The notes under the pieces: generated by a model
Seen by the model: only the letters and a program-made list of their open reading frames with translations
Told to the model about the DNA's origin: nothing
Databases searched by the model: none
Translations under genes and position numbers: made by a program
Shown: positions 1-10,500 of the stretch, in pieces
How positions within the stretch are numbered: the first letter of the stretch is position 1
Layout of the letters: each line of letters opens with the position of its first letter
DNA from: Diphasiastrum complanatum
Taxonomy: Eukaryota; Streptophyta; Lycopodiopsida; Lycopodiales; Lycopodiaceae
NCBI GenBank assembly: GCA_029204225.1
Contig: CM055101.1
Coordinates: forward strand, 38,669,374-38,733,373
Direction: 5' to 3'
Length of the DNA: 64,000 nucleotides

Positions 1-3
1 CAA

Positions 4-453
4 GTGCCAAAATTCCTCCCACAATTGATAGTGTTTAGAGAGTATATGAAACGGCCAAGAAAAGCTCATCATATCATTAACATATCAGTTAAAGATATGA
101 TTATTTCGCATATTAGACATCCTACTGGAACCAAGAAAGCTTGGAATATTCCCAAGAATTTGTACGAGAATGTAAACCAATCTAGGGTTTCATTCTTAAC
201 TAATAAGCTACACACTTTGAAAATGGATACAAAACTTAGTGACAGATTTTTTACACAGGTAAAAGATTTCAGAAGACAACTTGGAGAAAGTGTTCCTGAT
301 TCAGGTTTGGTGTCCATTATGCTCAATAGCTTACCACTAGCCTATCAAAATTTTGTCATGATGTTATCTTCATGGGAAACTAGGCCTACCTTTGATGAAT
401 TGAAAGCTATTTTGTTACAAGAGGAAATGAGACGTCATTGTGTGGTCCTATGA
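4..453 (+). pseudogene. copia gag fragment (UBN2-type)
   Basis: An open frame of about 149 codons reads as the middle of a Ty1/copia gag protein. It has the typical 'tKKAWN' helix near residue 43 and the 'LLNSLP..Y..F'-like stretch near residue 107, followed by 'TFDELKAILLQEEMRR' near the end. In intact elements this last motif leads into the zinc knuckle. Here the frame instead overlaps the start of an integrase segment at about 438, so the zinc knuckle, protease and pre-integrase region have been deleted. The start codon is unreliable because the element continues off the left edge. Gag would form the virus-like particle; this copy cannot work. Confidence 0.8.
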
Positions 454-930
454 AAACACAATCTCATAGTGGAGCAAGTTATTTTATGGTGTTTGTTACT
501 AATTATTCTACGAAGATATGGGTATATCATCTCAGGAATAAAAGTGAGGAATTCAAATGCTTTACTTGGTTTAAGGCACAGGTTGAAAAAGAAACAGGTC
601 TACATATAAAGATACTCCATCGAGATAAAGGGCGAGAGTACCTTTCTACAAAATTTCAAATGTTTTGCAAGGGCAATGGTTTAAAGAGACAGTTTACAAG
701 TACAAAAGTGCCTCAACAAAATGGAGTTGCAAAAAGAAAGAATGCTCTATTGTAGTAACTACTAGGAGCATGCTTAAAAGTAAGAATCTTCTAAATTCTT
801 TTTGAAGCAGTTAAAAACACGGTTTATCTTTTGAGTAGGAGTCCTACTAAAGCAGTAGAGAATCGAACTCCAGAAGAAGCTTACATAGGTAAAAAACCTA
901 GTGTTTGGGAGTATTACATATGCTCATATG
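438..930 (+). pseudogene. copia integrase core fragment
   Basis: The frame begins 'CGPMKTQSHSGASYF', the start of the copia rve integrase core. It goes on through 'LHRDKGREYLS', which carries the second catalytic aspartate, and 'QQNGVAKRKN', where the usual catalytic glutamate of 'GVAERKN' is replaced by lysine. A stop at about 753 and a frame change follow. The later part (to about 930) still shows 'NRTPEEAYIGKKPSVWEY'. It is preceded directly by gag and followed by an RNase H tail, so it is a decayed internal-deletion product. The loss of the glutamate and the stops argue against any activity. Confidence 0.8.
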
Positions 931-1136
931 GGCATGCGAAGCAACCACCTCTGCAGTAAAGGAGATTATCTGGCAGAAGAGTGCTCATGGATCTAAAATT
1001 CCCTCAAATCAGACCAACTATACTCTATTGCGACAATCAGAACCACGAACTCACTCTAAAACTAGGCATATTGAAGTTCAATTTTATTTTCTTAGAGAGA
1101 AAGTTCAGAACAAAGATGTCGAATTAAGTTACAGTC
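931..1136 (+). pseudogene. copia RNase H C-terminal fragment, interrupted by hAT
   Basis: The residues 'TRHIEVQFYFLREKVQNKD' match the end of the copia RNase H domain (family pattern: TKHI-x-hydrophobic-HFIREKV). A frame-shifted 'YCDNQ' precedes it. It follows integrase directly, so the reverse transcriptase is absent. The reading frame runs to 'YSHTD' at 1143 and continues after the hAT insertion at 6324 as 'SMLADILTKPIQ', the normal C-terminal end of this polyprotein. Confidence 0.8.
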
Positions 1137-1144
1137 ATACAGAT
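1137..1144. repeat. 8-bp target site duplication, left copy (ATACAGAT)
   Basis: ATACAGAT at 1137-1144 is repeated exactly at 6316-6323, flanking the terminal inverted repeats of the hAT element. Removing the element plus one copy restores a continuous copia reading frame. Confidence 0.95.
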
Positions 1145-1561
1145 CATAGTTGCAGCGCGATTCGCGAATCGCGATCAGAATCGCGATCCCGATTCGCAAT
1201 TCGGGATTTTCCTAGAATCGTGTAGAATCGAATTTTTTTTTTTTTTTTTGAAATTTTTTTGTGCAATATGGGTATCAGATGAAAGCTCTGATCGAGGGGA
1301 GTATGATTGTGTAGTTTGCCGACTGTTTCAGGTGCAGGATGGTCCCTTTGCGCTAAAGCTGCATCCCATATAAAAAAAAGAGAACACATTGGGGCATTCC
1401 TAGTGAACATAGCAGGAATCTCCCTTTCTCTGATTCTCCCTCTCTCTATCTCTCTCTGATCACGATTCACAACAAACGGAACTAAAACCATGCTGAACAA
1501 AAACCTAGCTGAATCATTCTGAACTTTAGCCTTAAATGAAACAATTTTTGACAAAACAACC

Positions 1562-1696
<135 letters not shown>

Positions 1697-1861
1697 ATAA
1701 ATCATAAACCATAAAACCGAAGTTACTGAACTAAAACCACAAAGAACAATACTGAATCACGACAATGCTGTGAATAGGATCATCATAATATATAATATCG
1801 GGCCACATGGCACCAAAAAGGGGTACAATGATGTTCCATGAACGTAATGAAAACTATATAA

Positions 1862-4800
1862 CTAAGGCTCGTCAGAGTCATGGTAGGATAAATCATCCGA
1901 ATCTGTGGACTGCAGATCCCATGGGTCCGCAGATGAATCGGAACTGGAGGGAGCCATATGTCGTGGTGTGGCCTTGGCTCTGCTGCGTGCTCTGGATCCC
2001 TGCTGCGTGCCCTGGCTCTGGACCACCCCCCTCTCCCTGCCTCTACCTCTGCCTCTGCCTCTGCCTCTCTCCCCTCCTTTGGCCCCCATCTGGCTGCCCC
2101 CAGCCCTGTGTCTACTCCGTCGTGCCTGTGTGTCAGGTGGCCGTAACCCTACGCCCTGGGATGGCCCTACCCACTGTGATGATGCCTGGCCGACGACTGC
2201 CTGTGATGCTCCACTCCTGTCTACAAACAGCCCCCCCCTCCTAGAACCTCTAGGTCTCCCCCTAGGCCTACGTGCAAGAATGGCTGGCTCCTCCTCTGTC
2301 TCTGCATCAGGGTCCACCAGCAGGTCAGCCAGGTCATCCCCCTGTGCCTCCGCCCACATCTCCTCATCCTCCTCTGTATCTCCCTCAACCCACTCCTCCT
2401 CCTCCACATAGTCTGCCCCGAGCATCTCTCCACCCTCCGAGTCCTTGTCATCTCCCTCCTCAGCCCTCTCCCTCTGCCTCTCTGTCCTCCTCTGCCGCTG
2501 TAAAGCCCGTGCATCAGCCTGTGCCTGTCTGTAGAGCTCTCTATGGATCTCATCATCCATCTCCTCCTATGTGGGTGGTGCCCGAGGAGCAGCAGCTATT
2601 GAATCCACCAAGCAAGTGTCGGGGTCCACCTGCAACCAAAAACAATACATTGTTGTTAGGCAGGTATTGTGCAACTCACTGCATATTTTGAAAGCAAATC
2701 AATTCATCAAAGCATACCAAGAAAAAAGGGGTGATGATGTGACTCACCTCGAGCATCTGACCCTCTCCTCGTGTGCGCCTCAGCATACGGCCGTTGGTGT
2801 TCACAAACACCAACCGCCTACACTGCTCGATGGACAACCTATTCCTCTTCTGCGTGTGATACAAGGCCCAGGTGCTTCAATTCCGCTCACAAGCTCCTGC
2901 AGAACGGTCCTGTGCAAGGACTCTCTCAGCCAATCGCCTCAGGTCACCTGTGCTGCGCCCGTGGATGCACCACCATGTAACGGGCCTCAGCTGATCCTCC
3001 CTCCGCCGACTCTGCTCTCCATCGAAAGGAAACTGGAAGTGCTCAAATGCGAGCAGCTGGCTTGCAATGTTGGCCAGCATCGGACCTATTGGCAAAAGGA
3101 AAAACATGGCACATGTAGGACCCCTCAAATTCAGACACTACCAATGAGTACAATACTGCAGTAACATTGCTACCAAATGATTTCTCACACGTACCTGGTC
3201 CGGGCCATACGCGCTCCGTGTACTCCACCCATCCCCGGTGCAGCTCCGGATCGTCCCTCTCTCGTGTAGAGCGCCACAAGGGGTGTAACATGTGGGCTAC
3301 GGTGTGGATGGGTCGGTGGAAGTAGTCTCATCTGGCCTCCCAGATGCGTGAGATCTCGCGCCTCCTGCAGCAGACAAATTACAACAATCACTAAACCAGA
3401 GCATAAAAGAAACACATCAGACTCGAGTGAGAAACAACAAACTAGACACTGAAGAGTCATACCTATGCTCGTCCAAGGCTGACAACAGAATCCCCTCGCC
3501 GATGCGCTCCATGAACTCGTAAATGAGACCGAGGGTGCACCCCTCACGGTCTACCAGACGCAGCACTCTGTAAATGGGTAGTAGGATCCCACTAATCTCC
3601 TCAGCAGCTCTCCAGAACTCGTCGCCGTACACAGTGGACTGGAAAAATGCCGAATGGGGGAGGTCTGTAAAGTCCCGGAAGGCCACGCTGGAAACCATCC
3701 GCCGCAATGCATCCTTCACCACCACCAATCGCTCTAGCACCAAGAAGTAAAACGCAAAGCGTGTGGGTGCGGGCTTCTTCAGGTTTAGGGTGGAGAAGGT
3801 GAGGAACAGGGCCAACACACGCCTCTTCCTGGTGACAAAAGTGACCAGGCGCATGGCCGTAGAAGTGATCTGCAACACAAACACCCACTGAAAAAGTTTA
3901 GACAGTAGTTGAGATGTGGTTAGCAGCATCGAAGGAAGAAAGCATAGCAAATAGGACAAACTATACCTCTCTGATCCATGGAAGCGCACACAGGTCATGG
4001 ATGAGCAAGTCTATGCAATGTGCAGCACAGGGTGTCCACACAATGCTGGGGTGCTCCCTCATCATAATCTCGCCCATCTGCTTGCAGTTCGAGGCGTTGT
4101 CGGTGACAACCTGAACCACGTGCTCATCTCCGATGTCAGCAATAACATCTCTAATGACCTCCCATATGAAATCGGCTGTGATGGCGTCACCACCTCAAGT
4201 GGCATCCACGCCACGTAGGAATACTGTGCCAAGCGGGCAAGAAACCAAGACATTGATGACGGATCGCCGACGAATGTCGGTCCATCCATCGCTCAATATC
4301 GTGCATCCATACCTGCCGCAAAACACCCATTAGCTACATGCAAAAATTACGGCACCAGTAAATCCTAAACACATGCAAAGAGATTACAAAGACAAGTTAC
4401 TTACTGCTGCCAAGCTGAGCGAATGGAACTCAACTCCCGCGTGATGGTCTCCTCCTCCTGACGAAGCAACCTCCCTCGTAGTGCCTCTCACCTGGGAGGT
4501 GTCCATGTAGCATCCACGGCCGCCATCTGTGCACAGAACTCCCTGAACACCCAAGTGTCAGCAACAGCAAAGGCAATGCCGCACTCGTAAAAGAACTGGC
4601 CACACAGTCGAGTGCAACGGGCCTGCTGCTCTCTCTGCCAGCCGCATCGATCAAGGGTCTGCTGCCTGGGCCTAACCCCTCTCTGCTGTGTATATGGTGC
4701 TCGTGGTCTGGCATGCCCAACGGATGGCTGATCTGTGGGTGTGTCACTCTCTCTGGCAACATCTGCCGAAGCATGTGGTGCATCTGCTGCCGAGGAGGAG

Positions 4801-5402
4801 GGTCGAGAAGCACCCGCTGCTGCTGAACCAACATGCTCATCTGATAGTCCTGCTGCTGCTGCGGATGGAACTGAAGGTGTTGTACTGGGCCTTGCACCTG
4901 AACCATGCTCTGCCCGTGCTGTACTGGGCCCTGCAGCTGTACCATGCTCTGCCCGTGATGTACTGGGCCCTGCACCTGTACCATGCCCAACCCATGATGT
5001 ACTACGCCCTGCAGCTATACCATGCCCTGCCCGTGATGTACTGGGCCCAATATCCATGGTAGGCCCTGCCTGTCTGCCTATGAGCCCTCCTGCATGCCTA
5101 CCTGTAGCTGCTCCTGCTGCCTGTCCCTATCTAGAACCCTGTGATGCAGTACCGGGCCCGTACATGGTAGACAACCTCTGCAGATCCTCATCAGAAATCC
5201 TGGGGCAATCAGATATGCCCAATGTCCGCCCATCTGGCCCTCTGACCCGCACCAAGTGAGCCCTAACCCTGGTGAGTGATCCCGTGAAGTGACCACCGCA
5301 ATGCAAGCATCTCCATCTGCGGGTGCCTGAGCCATGGTGTGTGCCCACATCCCCGTCGGTAAGCTCAACCTCAGCCCAAAGGCCTCGGTCCCGCACTGGC
5401 AT
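1862..5402 (-). pseudogene. hAT transposase gene (BED / DUF659 / hAT dimerisation), five premature stops
   Basis: Six exons are inferred from splice sites and continuous homology: 5402-4405, 4312-3967, 3887-3463, 3364-3195, 3085-2748 and 2629-1862. Exon 1 encodes a BED zinc finger ('CLHCGGHF' followed by a histidine), a low-complexity linker, and the start of DUF659 ('FFYECGIAFAV'). Exon 2 has 'GCTILSDGWTDIRRRSVIN', 'VVQVVTDNASN' and 'CAAHCIDLLI', the hAT catalytic core region. Exon 3 has 'TRFAFYFLVLERL' and 'LPIYRVLRLVD'. Exon 5 holds the C-terminal dimerisation region ('WWCIHG', 'CERNWSTWALYH', 'KRNRLS'). Exon 6 is an acidic and RG-rich tail. In-frame stops at 5127-5129, 4488-4490, 4195-4197, 3328-3330 and 2568-2570 kill it, but frame and splice sites are otherwise intact. 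Confidence 0.88.
4882..5060. repeat. 39-bp tandem repeat in the hAT linker
   Basis: Four full units and a partial one of a 39-bp repeat (unit begins GTACTGGGCCCTGCA), equal to 13 codons, so it stays in frame. It encodes the Ser/Gly/His-rich linker between the BED finger and DUF659. Confidence 0.85.
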
Positions 5403-6315
5403 CGTATCAACGCGACCCTAAACCTGCAAACAACAAATAATCAGGCAAACGTTCAGTAGAAAAAAAAATACATTGCATTGAACAACATTACCGAGCTCAA
5501 ATAGAGCTCAAAATACCAGAGCATACATCAGAACGATTCCAGTTCACACATTATATCAAGTGCCAAAGAAGAACATGAGATTAGGGCGTGGGATAGAATA
5601 ATTTCTGTATGAGGGATAATAGGCGACTGACGTTAGCGTCGGAGTCCGTGCAGGCATAAAGGAGTGCAGTGTGGGCCTAAACCGCGCCCCTAGCAGATGT
5701 TTGCACGATGGTCCACGCCTAAACCCTAAAAAGTATGGAATCAAGGCATGAAAATTGAAATTTGTGATACGGACGTAGACGGGCGGAACGGAGGTCATAG
5801 GAGTCTGTGCAAGCATGTGGAAATGCATTCTAGGCTCAGACATCACCTCACTCGGTTTCCAACAAGCCATTCTGTGGAAATGGCCAAAATACACAAGCAT
5901 TTGGAATGTGGTGTTCAAATCTCGCTAGGCGTGTCGTGACGGCTGAAACTGATGCTGTAAAAATCACTGTGGGCGTGAAGAAAGGTGGTCTAGAGCCAAA
6001 CTACGCTCGATTTGGTTGCCTACAGCTCAATGTCAACAATTGCAAAAAATCAAGCCTACACTAACCAAATATCGAAATTTGGTCGTTTCGCTCTCCACGA
6101 AGCTCAGACCCACCCGGCACCATGCACACCAACTCCGTATCGTCGAGTAGATGCCTGCCAAGTATTCACTTGCGAAGATTGGACGCCCACGGCTCTCAGA
6201 AAAGAAATTTGCCTCCTCCACTGCTAGCACGGTTCTGTGCGCGAGGAGGAGGCCAAAAATCGGGTTTCTGGTTTTTTTTTTTTTACGATTCTGTCCACGA
6301 TTCGCTGCAACTATG

Positions 6316-6323
6316 ATACAGAT
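6316..6323. repeat. 8-bp target site duplication, right copy (ATACAGAT)
   Basis: Exact match to 1137-1144; marks the right edge of the hAT insertion. Confidence 0.95.
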
Positions 6324-6540
6324 AGTATGCTGGCTGACATTTTGACAAAACCGATTCAAACACCACAAAGTGTTTGATGCTTGGATATGATGATCAAGAA
6401 AAGGGATACAAGCTTTATGACATAGAAGGAAAGAAAGTCATTATAAGCAAGGATGTTATCTTTGATGAAATAGGATCTCATAAAGATATTGAAATATCTT
6501 GTGAGAAGCAGCAAGATGATGGATTCCTTAACAAGAAACA
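6324..6540 (+). mobile_element. copia remnant, right of the hAT insertion (out of order)
   Basis: 6324-6367 completes RNase H ('SMLADILTKPIQTPQ' then stop). Directly after it, 6374-6540 reads 'LGYDDQEKGYKLYDIEGKK' and 'SKDVIFDEI', which belongs to the integrase C-terminal region and should lie upstream of the reverse transcriptase. The copia remnant is therefore rearranged, or it is two overlapping partial copies. Confidence 0.75.
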
Positions 6541-6613
6541 AAATCAACACATGGAAAGAATTATATCAATCACAATAGCTCATGTCTTCAATTATCCCAA
6601 GGTTTTCTTGTAC

Positions 6614-6739
6614 GTACATGAGTCGCTTTTGTGCCAAAGTTACTTGACCATCCTTTGAAGTGAAGGCAACAATAAGATCAACTGGTCCACTTGAATGAAG
6701 CCAAAAGACAACATGGTATCCTTTGCCTGCTTGAATGTC
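6614..6739 (-). CDS. GH51 exon 4 (beta-sandwich region)
   Basis: After a TATAG acceptor the exon reads 'DIQAGKGYHVVFWLHSSGP' and then 'VAFTSKDGQVTLA', as in GH51 proteins just after 'NPGYWGM'. The start is firm. The end at 6614 is inferred from a GTACAAG donor and is less certain; homology becomes weak over the last ten codons. Confidence 0.7.
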
Positions 6740-7515
6740 CTATAAAGTAGTCAACTAATGCATCATCAAAACTATGTTTTCTACAAGGTACAAATCAAGA
6801 AATGAGAGACAACTCAAACACAACTTATTAATTTTGCATGACAATAGATTTCCCAAAATGCATATAAGCTTGAAAAACGTGCTGATAATAGATTTATACC
6901 ATGCCCCAGTAGCCAGGATTTGCAACTCCAACTCCTTTGCCACATTCATTTGAGTTTTCATCACAAAGAAATTCAATCCTCAAAGCAATGGGATTTTGTT
7001 TAAAGCATGATGAGCGCTCTGTCTCCAACCATACTTGGTCCTCGGAACCAATTGGGTACCATGGGGCTATGTTTGAGGGTGTATTCGGGCCGCCAGCCTC
7101 AAAACCTATTAAGAAAAGCACATTGCTCTTAATCAAGGTCACTTTTAGTAGATAAAATTTTTCATCAAGGTTAATGATGAGAGTGACAAGAGTGGCTCAC
7201 ACTCATGATTTCTTGTGATCTACTATGACTTTAATCAGTCACATGAAGAGGAGATATTTATCAACAAATATCTAAAAAGATTTAGCTTTTATTTGTGTAA
7301 CCAATGGCAGACACATGCAAGGCTAAAGACGAAACATGATAGGAAATATGCATAAACCTGCGATTAAAAAACTCTAATAATCGATGAAAAATGGGCTTAA
7401 GGAATAATGGAGAACCTCGATTATCAACTAGCTCAGCCCACAAGCCACCATCTCCTGCATGGTTGATCTCCTACAACACCAAGATGGAAAACTTGATCAA
7501 TCTCAATCTCAATCT

Positions 7516-7575
<60 letters not shown>

Positions 7576-10500
7576 GACAAATAAGTAACTACTCTGCAGA
7601 AAGAAGCTCAATTTTTTTTAAAAAACATAGGCAGATTGAGTTGAGTATTTTCCAATCTTTAGGTTAGTTGATGTCCCTAAATATTCGACAAGGCTCTATA
7701 TTTGTTCAAACATTGAGGTCATCCTTGAACATGCAATTCTTGTACACTTTTATGCAAATTTGTTAGTATGTCCTTTGTGAGATATACTTTACCTTCTCAA
7801 GGGATACATTTGCATTTCTTCTACCGCAAATTATGTTGCTAATTTCCATCAGGGTCCTATGACTATATTACTAGCATTGACAACTCCAATGAGAACAATA
7901 AGGTGACTTACTTCCTTCTCCAACATAGTTGAGCTTCATTCAACAATTGAATGTTTCAATTTCTCCTACTTATAACATTGTCAACTAGTAGCATCATCCA
8001 AAGTTATGATTGATTTTTTTGTAGAAACTCTTCAAATAACTCTCAACCAATAGCAAATATGAAAACAACCTACTATGCCTTGATGCTTTCCCCAAATGAA
8101 GCACGTATTGGTCTTTAGTGCAAGCTAATCATTGCAGGAAAGCAAGAATCAAGTCACCAAGATCTAGTTATCAATCAATCTCCACAAGAAACAAGAGAGA
8201 AGAGGCTGGGCGCCCAACTCTAAGAGAGAGAGAGAGAGAAAACAGCAAGAAGAGCAATGGAGAGCAATGCTTAGCCAAACTGTCCAAATTGGAATACACA
8301 ATGAGCATCTAAGTAATCTACCTGGATGTGGCCAAACGCCACCAAACCCTAAGGTTAACCACTTACTAAATGTAGGGCACCCCCAAAAGTCAAGATAGGG
8401 CCCCTAAACAAAATTAGACCCCTAAGGACCCACGAGTCACAATATTCAAGTAAAATGTCGCCATCATGAAGTCTCTCCCGACCAAAGTGATAATGGATCT
8501 CGATGTGCTTCGTCCTCGCATGAAAACTAGGATTCCGTGCAATGGCAATAGCACTTTGACTATCACTCAAGATAAGAGTGGCTGAGGACTCGCCAAACTT
8601 CATGTCAACAAGTAGTCTTCTCAGCCATAAACACTCTGTTGTGGCTGAAAATATCGCTCTATATTCTGCCTCACTAGAAGAAGTAGCAACAGTGGGCTGC
8701 TTTTTACTTGACCACGAAATTGCAGAATTTCCATAGAAAAAGCAATTGTAATCTTGTAGAGCGTCTAGTGTCTTGATCTCCACCCCAATCCGAGTCACTA
8801 AAACCAACCAAACATGCATCATCACAAGCAAGAAAAACCAGTCCATGACTTCTTGTTCCTTGAAGATATCGAAAGATCCTCTTCAATGCTTTCCAATGTG
8901 ATGTCATCGGGGCATGCAAGAATTGACTCATGAGTGAGACACTATAAGAAATGTCCGGTCTTGAATTACATAGGTAAATGAGATAGCCAATAGCTTAACA
9001 ATATAAAGTAATATCAAATGGTTCACCATCACCTTGACTACTTAATTTCAGGCCTGTCTCAATAGGTGTAGCAACCGACTTGCAATCTTCCATCTTGAAC
9101 CGCTTCAAAATCTGCCCAATGTAGCGTTCTTGAGAGATGAAAATCCCGGCCCCTTCTTCTACAAATTCAAGATCAAGATAAAAATGCAATAGGCCTAAAT
9201 CTAAGGTCTCAAAAACCATACCAAGATCAAGTATTACGGCATCAATCTGCTGCTCATTACTTCCCATAATAATAATATCATCAACATAAAGCAAAATAAT
9301 GATGATATAATCTGAAGTATGCTTGACATAAAGAGTAGATTCGCTAGGACTATTAGTAAACCCACGATCACAAAGGTAGGCATGTATCTTTTGATACCAC
9401 ATCCTCGAAGCTTGCTTCAGTCCATAAAGTGCCTTCTTGAGAAGACAAACTTTATCTTCTTGGCCTTCAACCAAAAAACCAGCAGGTTGTTGAAGGTACA
9501 CTTCCTCATTGATATCACCATTGAGGAATGTTGTCTTTATGTCAAGTTGCCGCAAATGCCAACCAAAAAGGGCAGCCAAAGAAGTTACTACCCTCACGGT
9601 AGTCATCCGAGCAGTAGGAGAAAAAGTCTCCTCATAATCAATCTTCTTTTGCTGAGCATAGCCTTTGGCAACGAGCCTTGCCTTGTACCTTTCAATGGTA
9701 CCATCTGCCTTATACTTGATTTTGTATACCCATTTAGAACCAATTGCCTTCTTCCCATGAGGAAGATCAACAAGAACCCAAATCTGGTTCTTCATAAGTG
9801 AGTCATACTCATCTTGCATCGCATCCTCTTAACATTTTACTCCCTTGGCCTGCTCATAAAAATCAGGTTCTTCTGCAATATCTCCATGAGATGTAAGAGC
9901 AAAATCTGAAAAATCAGCATAGTCCACTGATTTTGTAGAGGCATGTGTCTTTCCATCATAAAATGAACTTACTTTGCTGTCCCGCAAAGTCGACAACAGC
10001 CACCGTGGGACTGTTTTGGGCTGTCCAACAGCCATGTCTCTTCTTGCAATTTGCTGTCCAAGATCTTCCGACACTGCACTTGGCTGTCCAAGATCTTCCA
10101 AAACTGGTCCTTGCTGTCCAACAGTTCCTGCAGGCTGATTTTGAGCAACAACGGCCTGTTCTTCATGAACATTAGGCTCTAAACTTGATGAGGTGTTGGG
10201 TAGGTCGAAACTGGTTGATTGCTGCCCCTTATCTCTAGCAATAGAAGATGGTACCAAATCTGGAAAAACTTCAACATTCACACTATGTGGGCTGTCCCCC
10301 TTCAAGATATGAGTTGGGGCCACATCTAATGAATTCTTTTCATCAAAATGCACATCACGACTAGCAATAATCTTGTTAGTGCTCAAATTGAACAGCCTAT
10401 AGCCTTTGCTTTCACTACTATAGCCAACAAAAATGCATTTAACTCCTTTATCCTCAAGCTTTGTACGAAGTTTATCCAGAACAAAAGCATAAGCCGTACA

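Larger units (their letters stand above)
1..1136 (+). mobile_element. Ty1/copia retrotransposon remnant, left part
   Basis: Three pieces of a copia polyprotein lie in the normal order but with large internal gaps: a gag (UBN2-type) piece, an integrase core piece and the end of RNase H. Zinc knuckle, protease, pre-integrase and reverse transcriptase are missing. The element is cut at 1144/1145 by a hAT transposon and resumes at 6324. It lies inside an intron of the opposite-strand arabinofuranosidase gene. It runs off the left edge, so no LTR is visible. Confidence 0.85.

Noticed and set aside
1807-5259. Long plus-strand frames, e.g. 1905-2411, 2571-3164 and 4735-5259
   Set aside because: They are antisense shadows of the hAT transposase; the minus-strand frames carry the domain motifs and splice sites.
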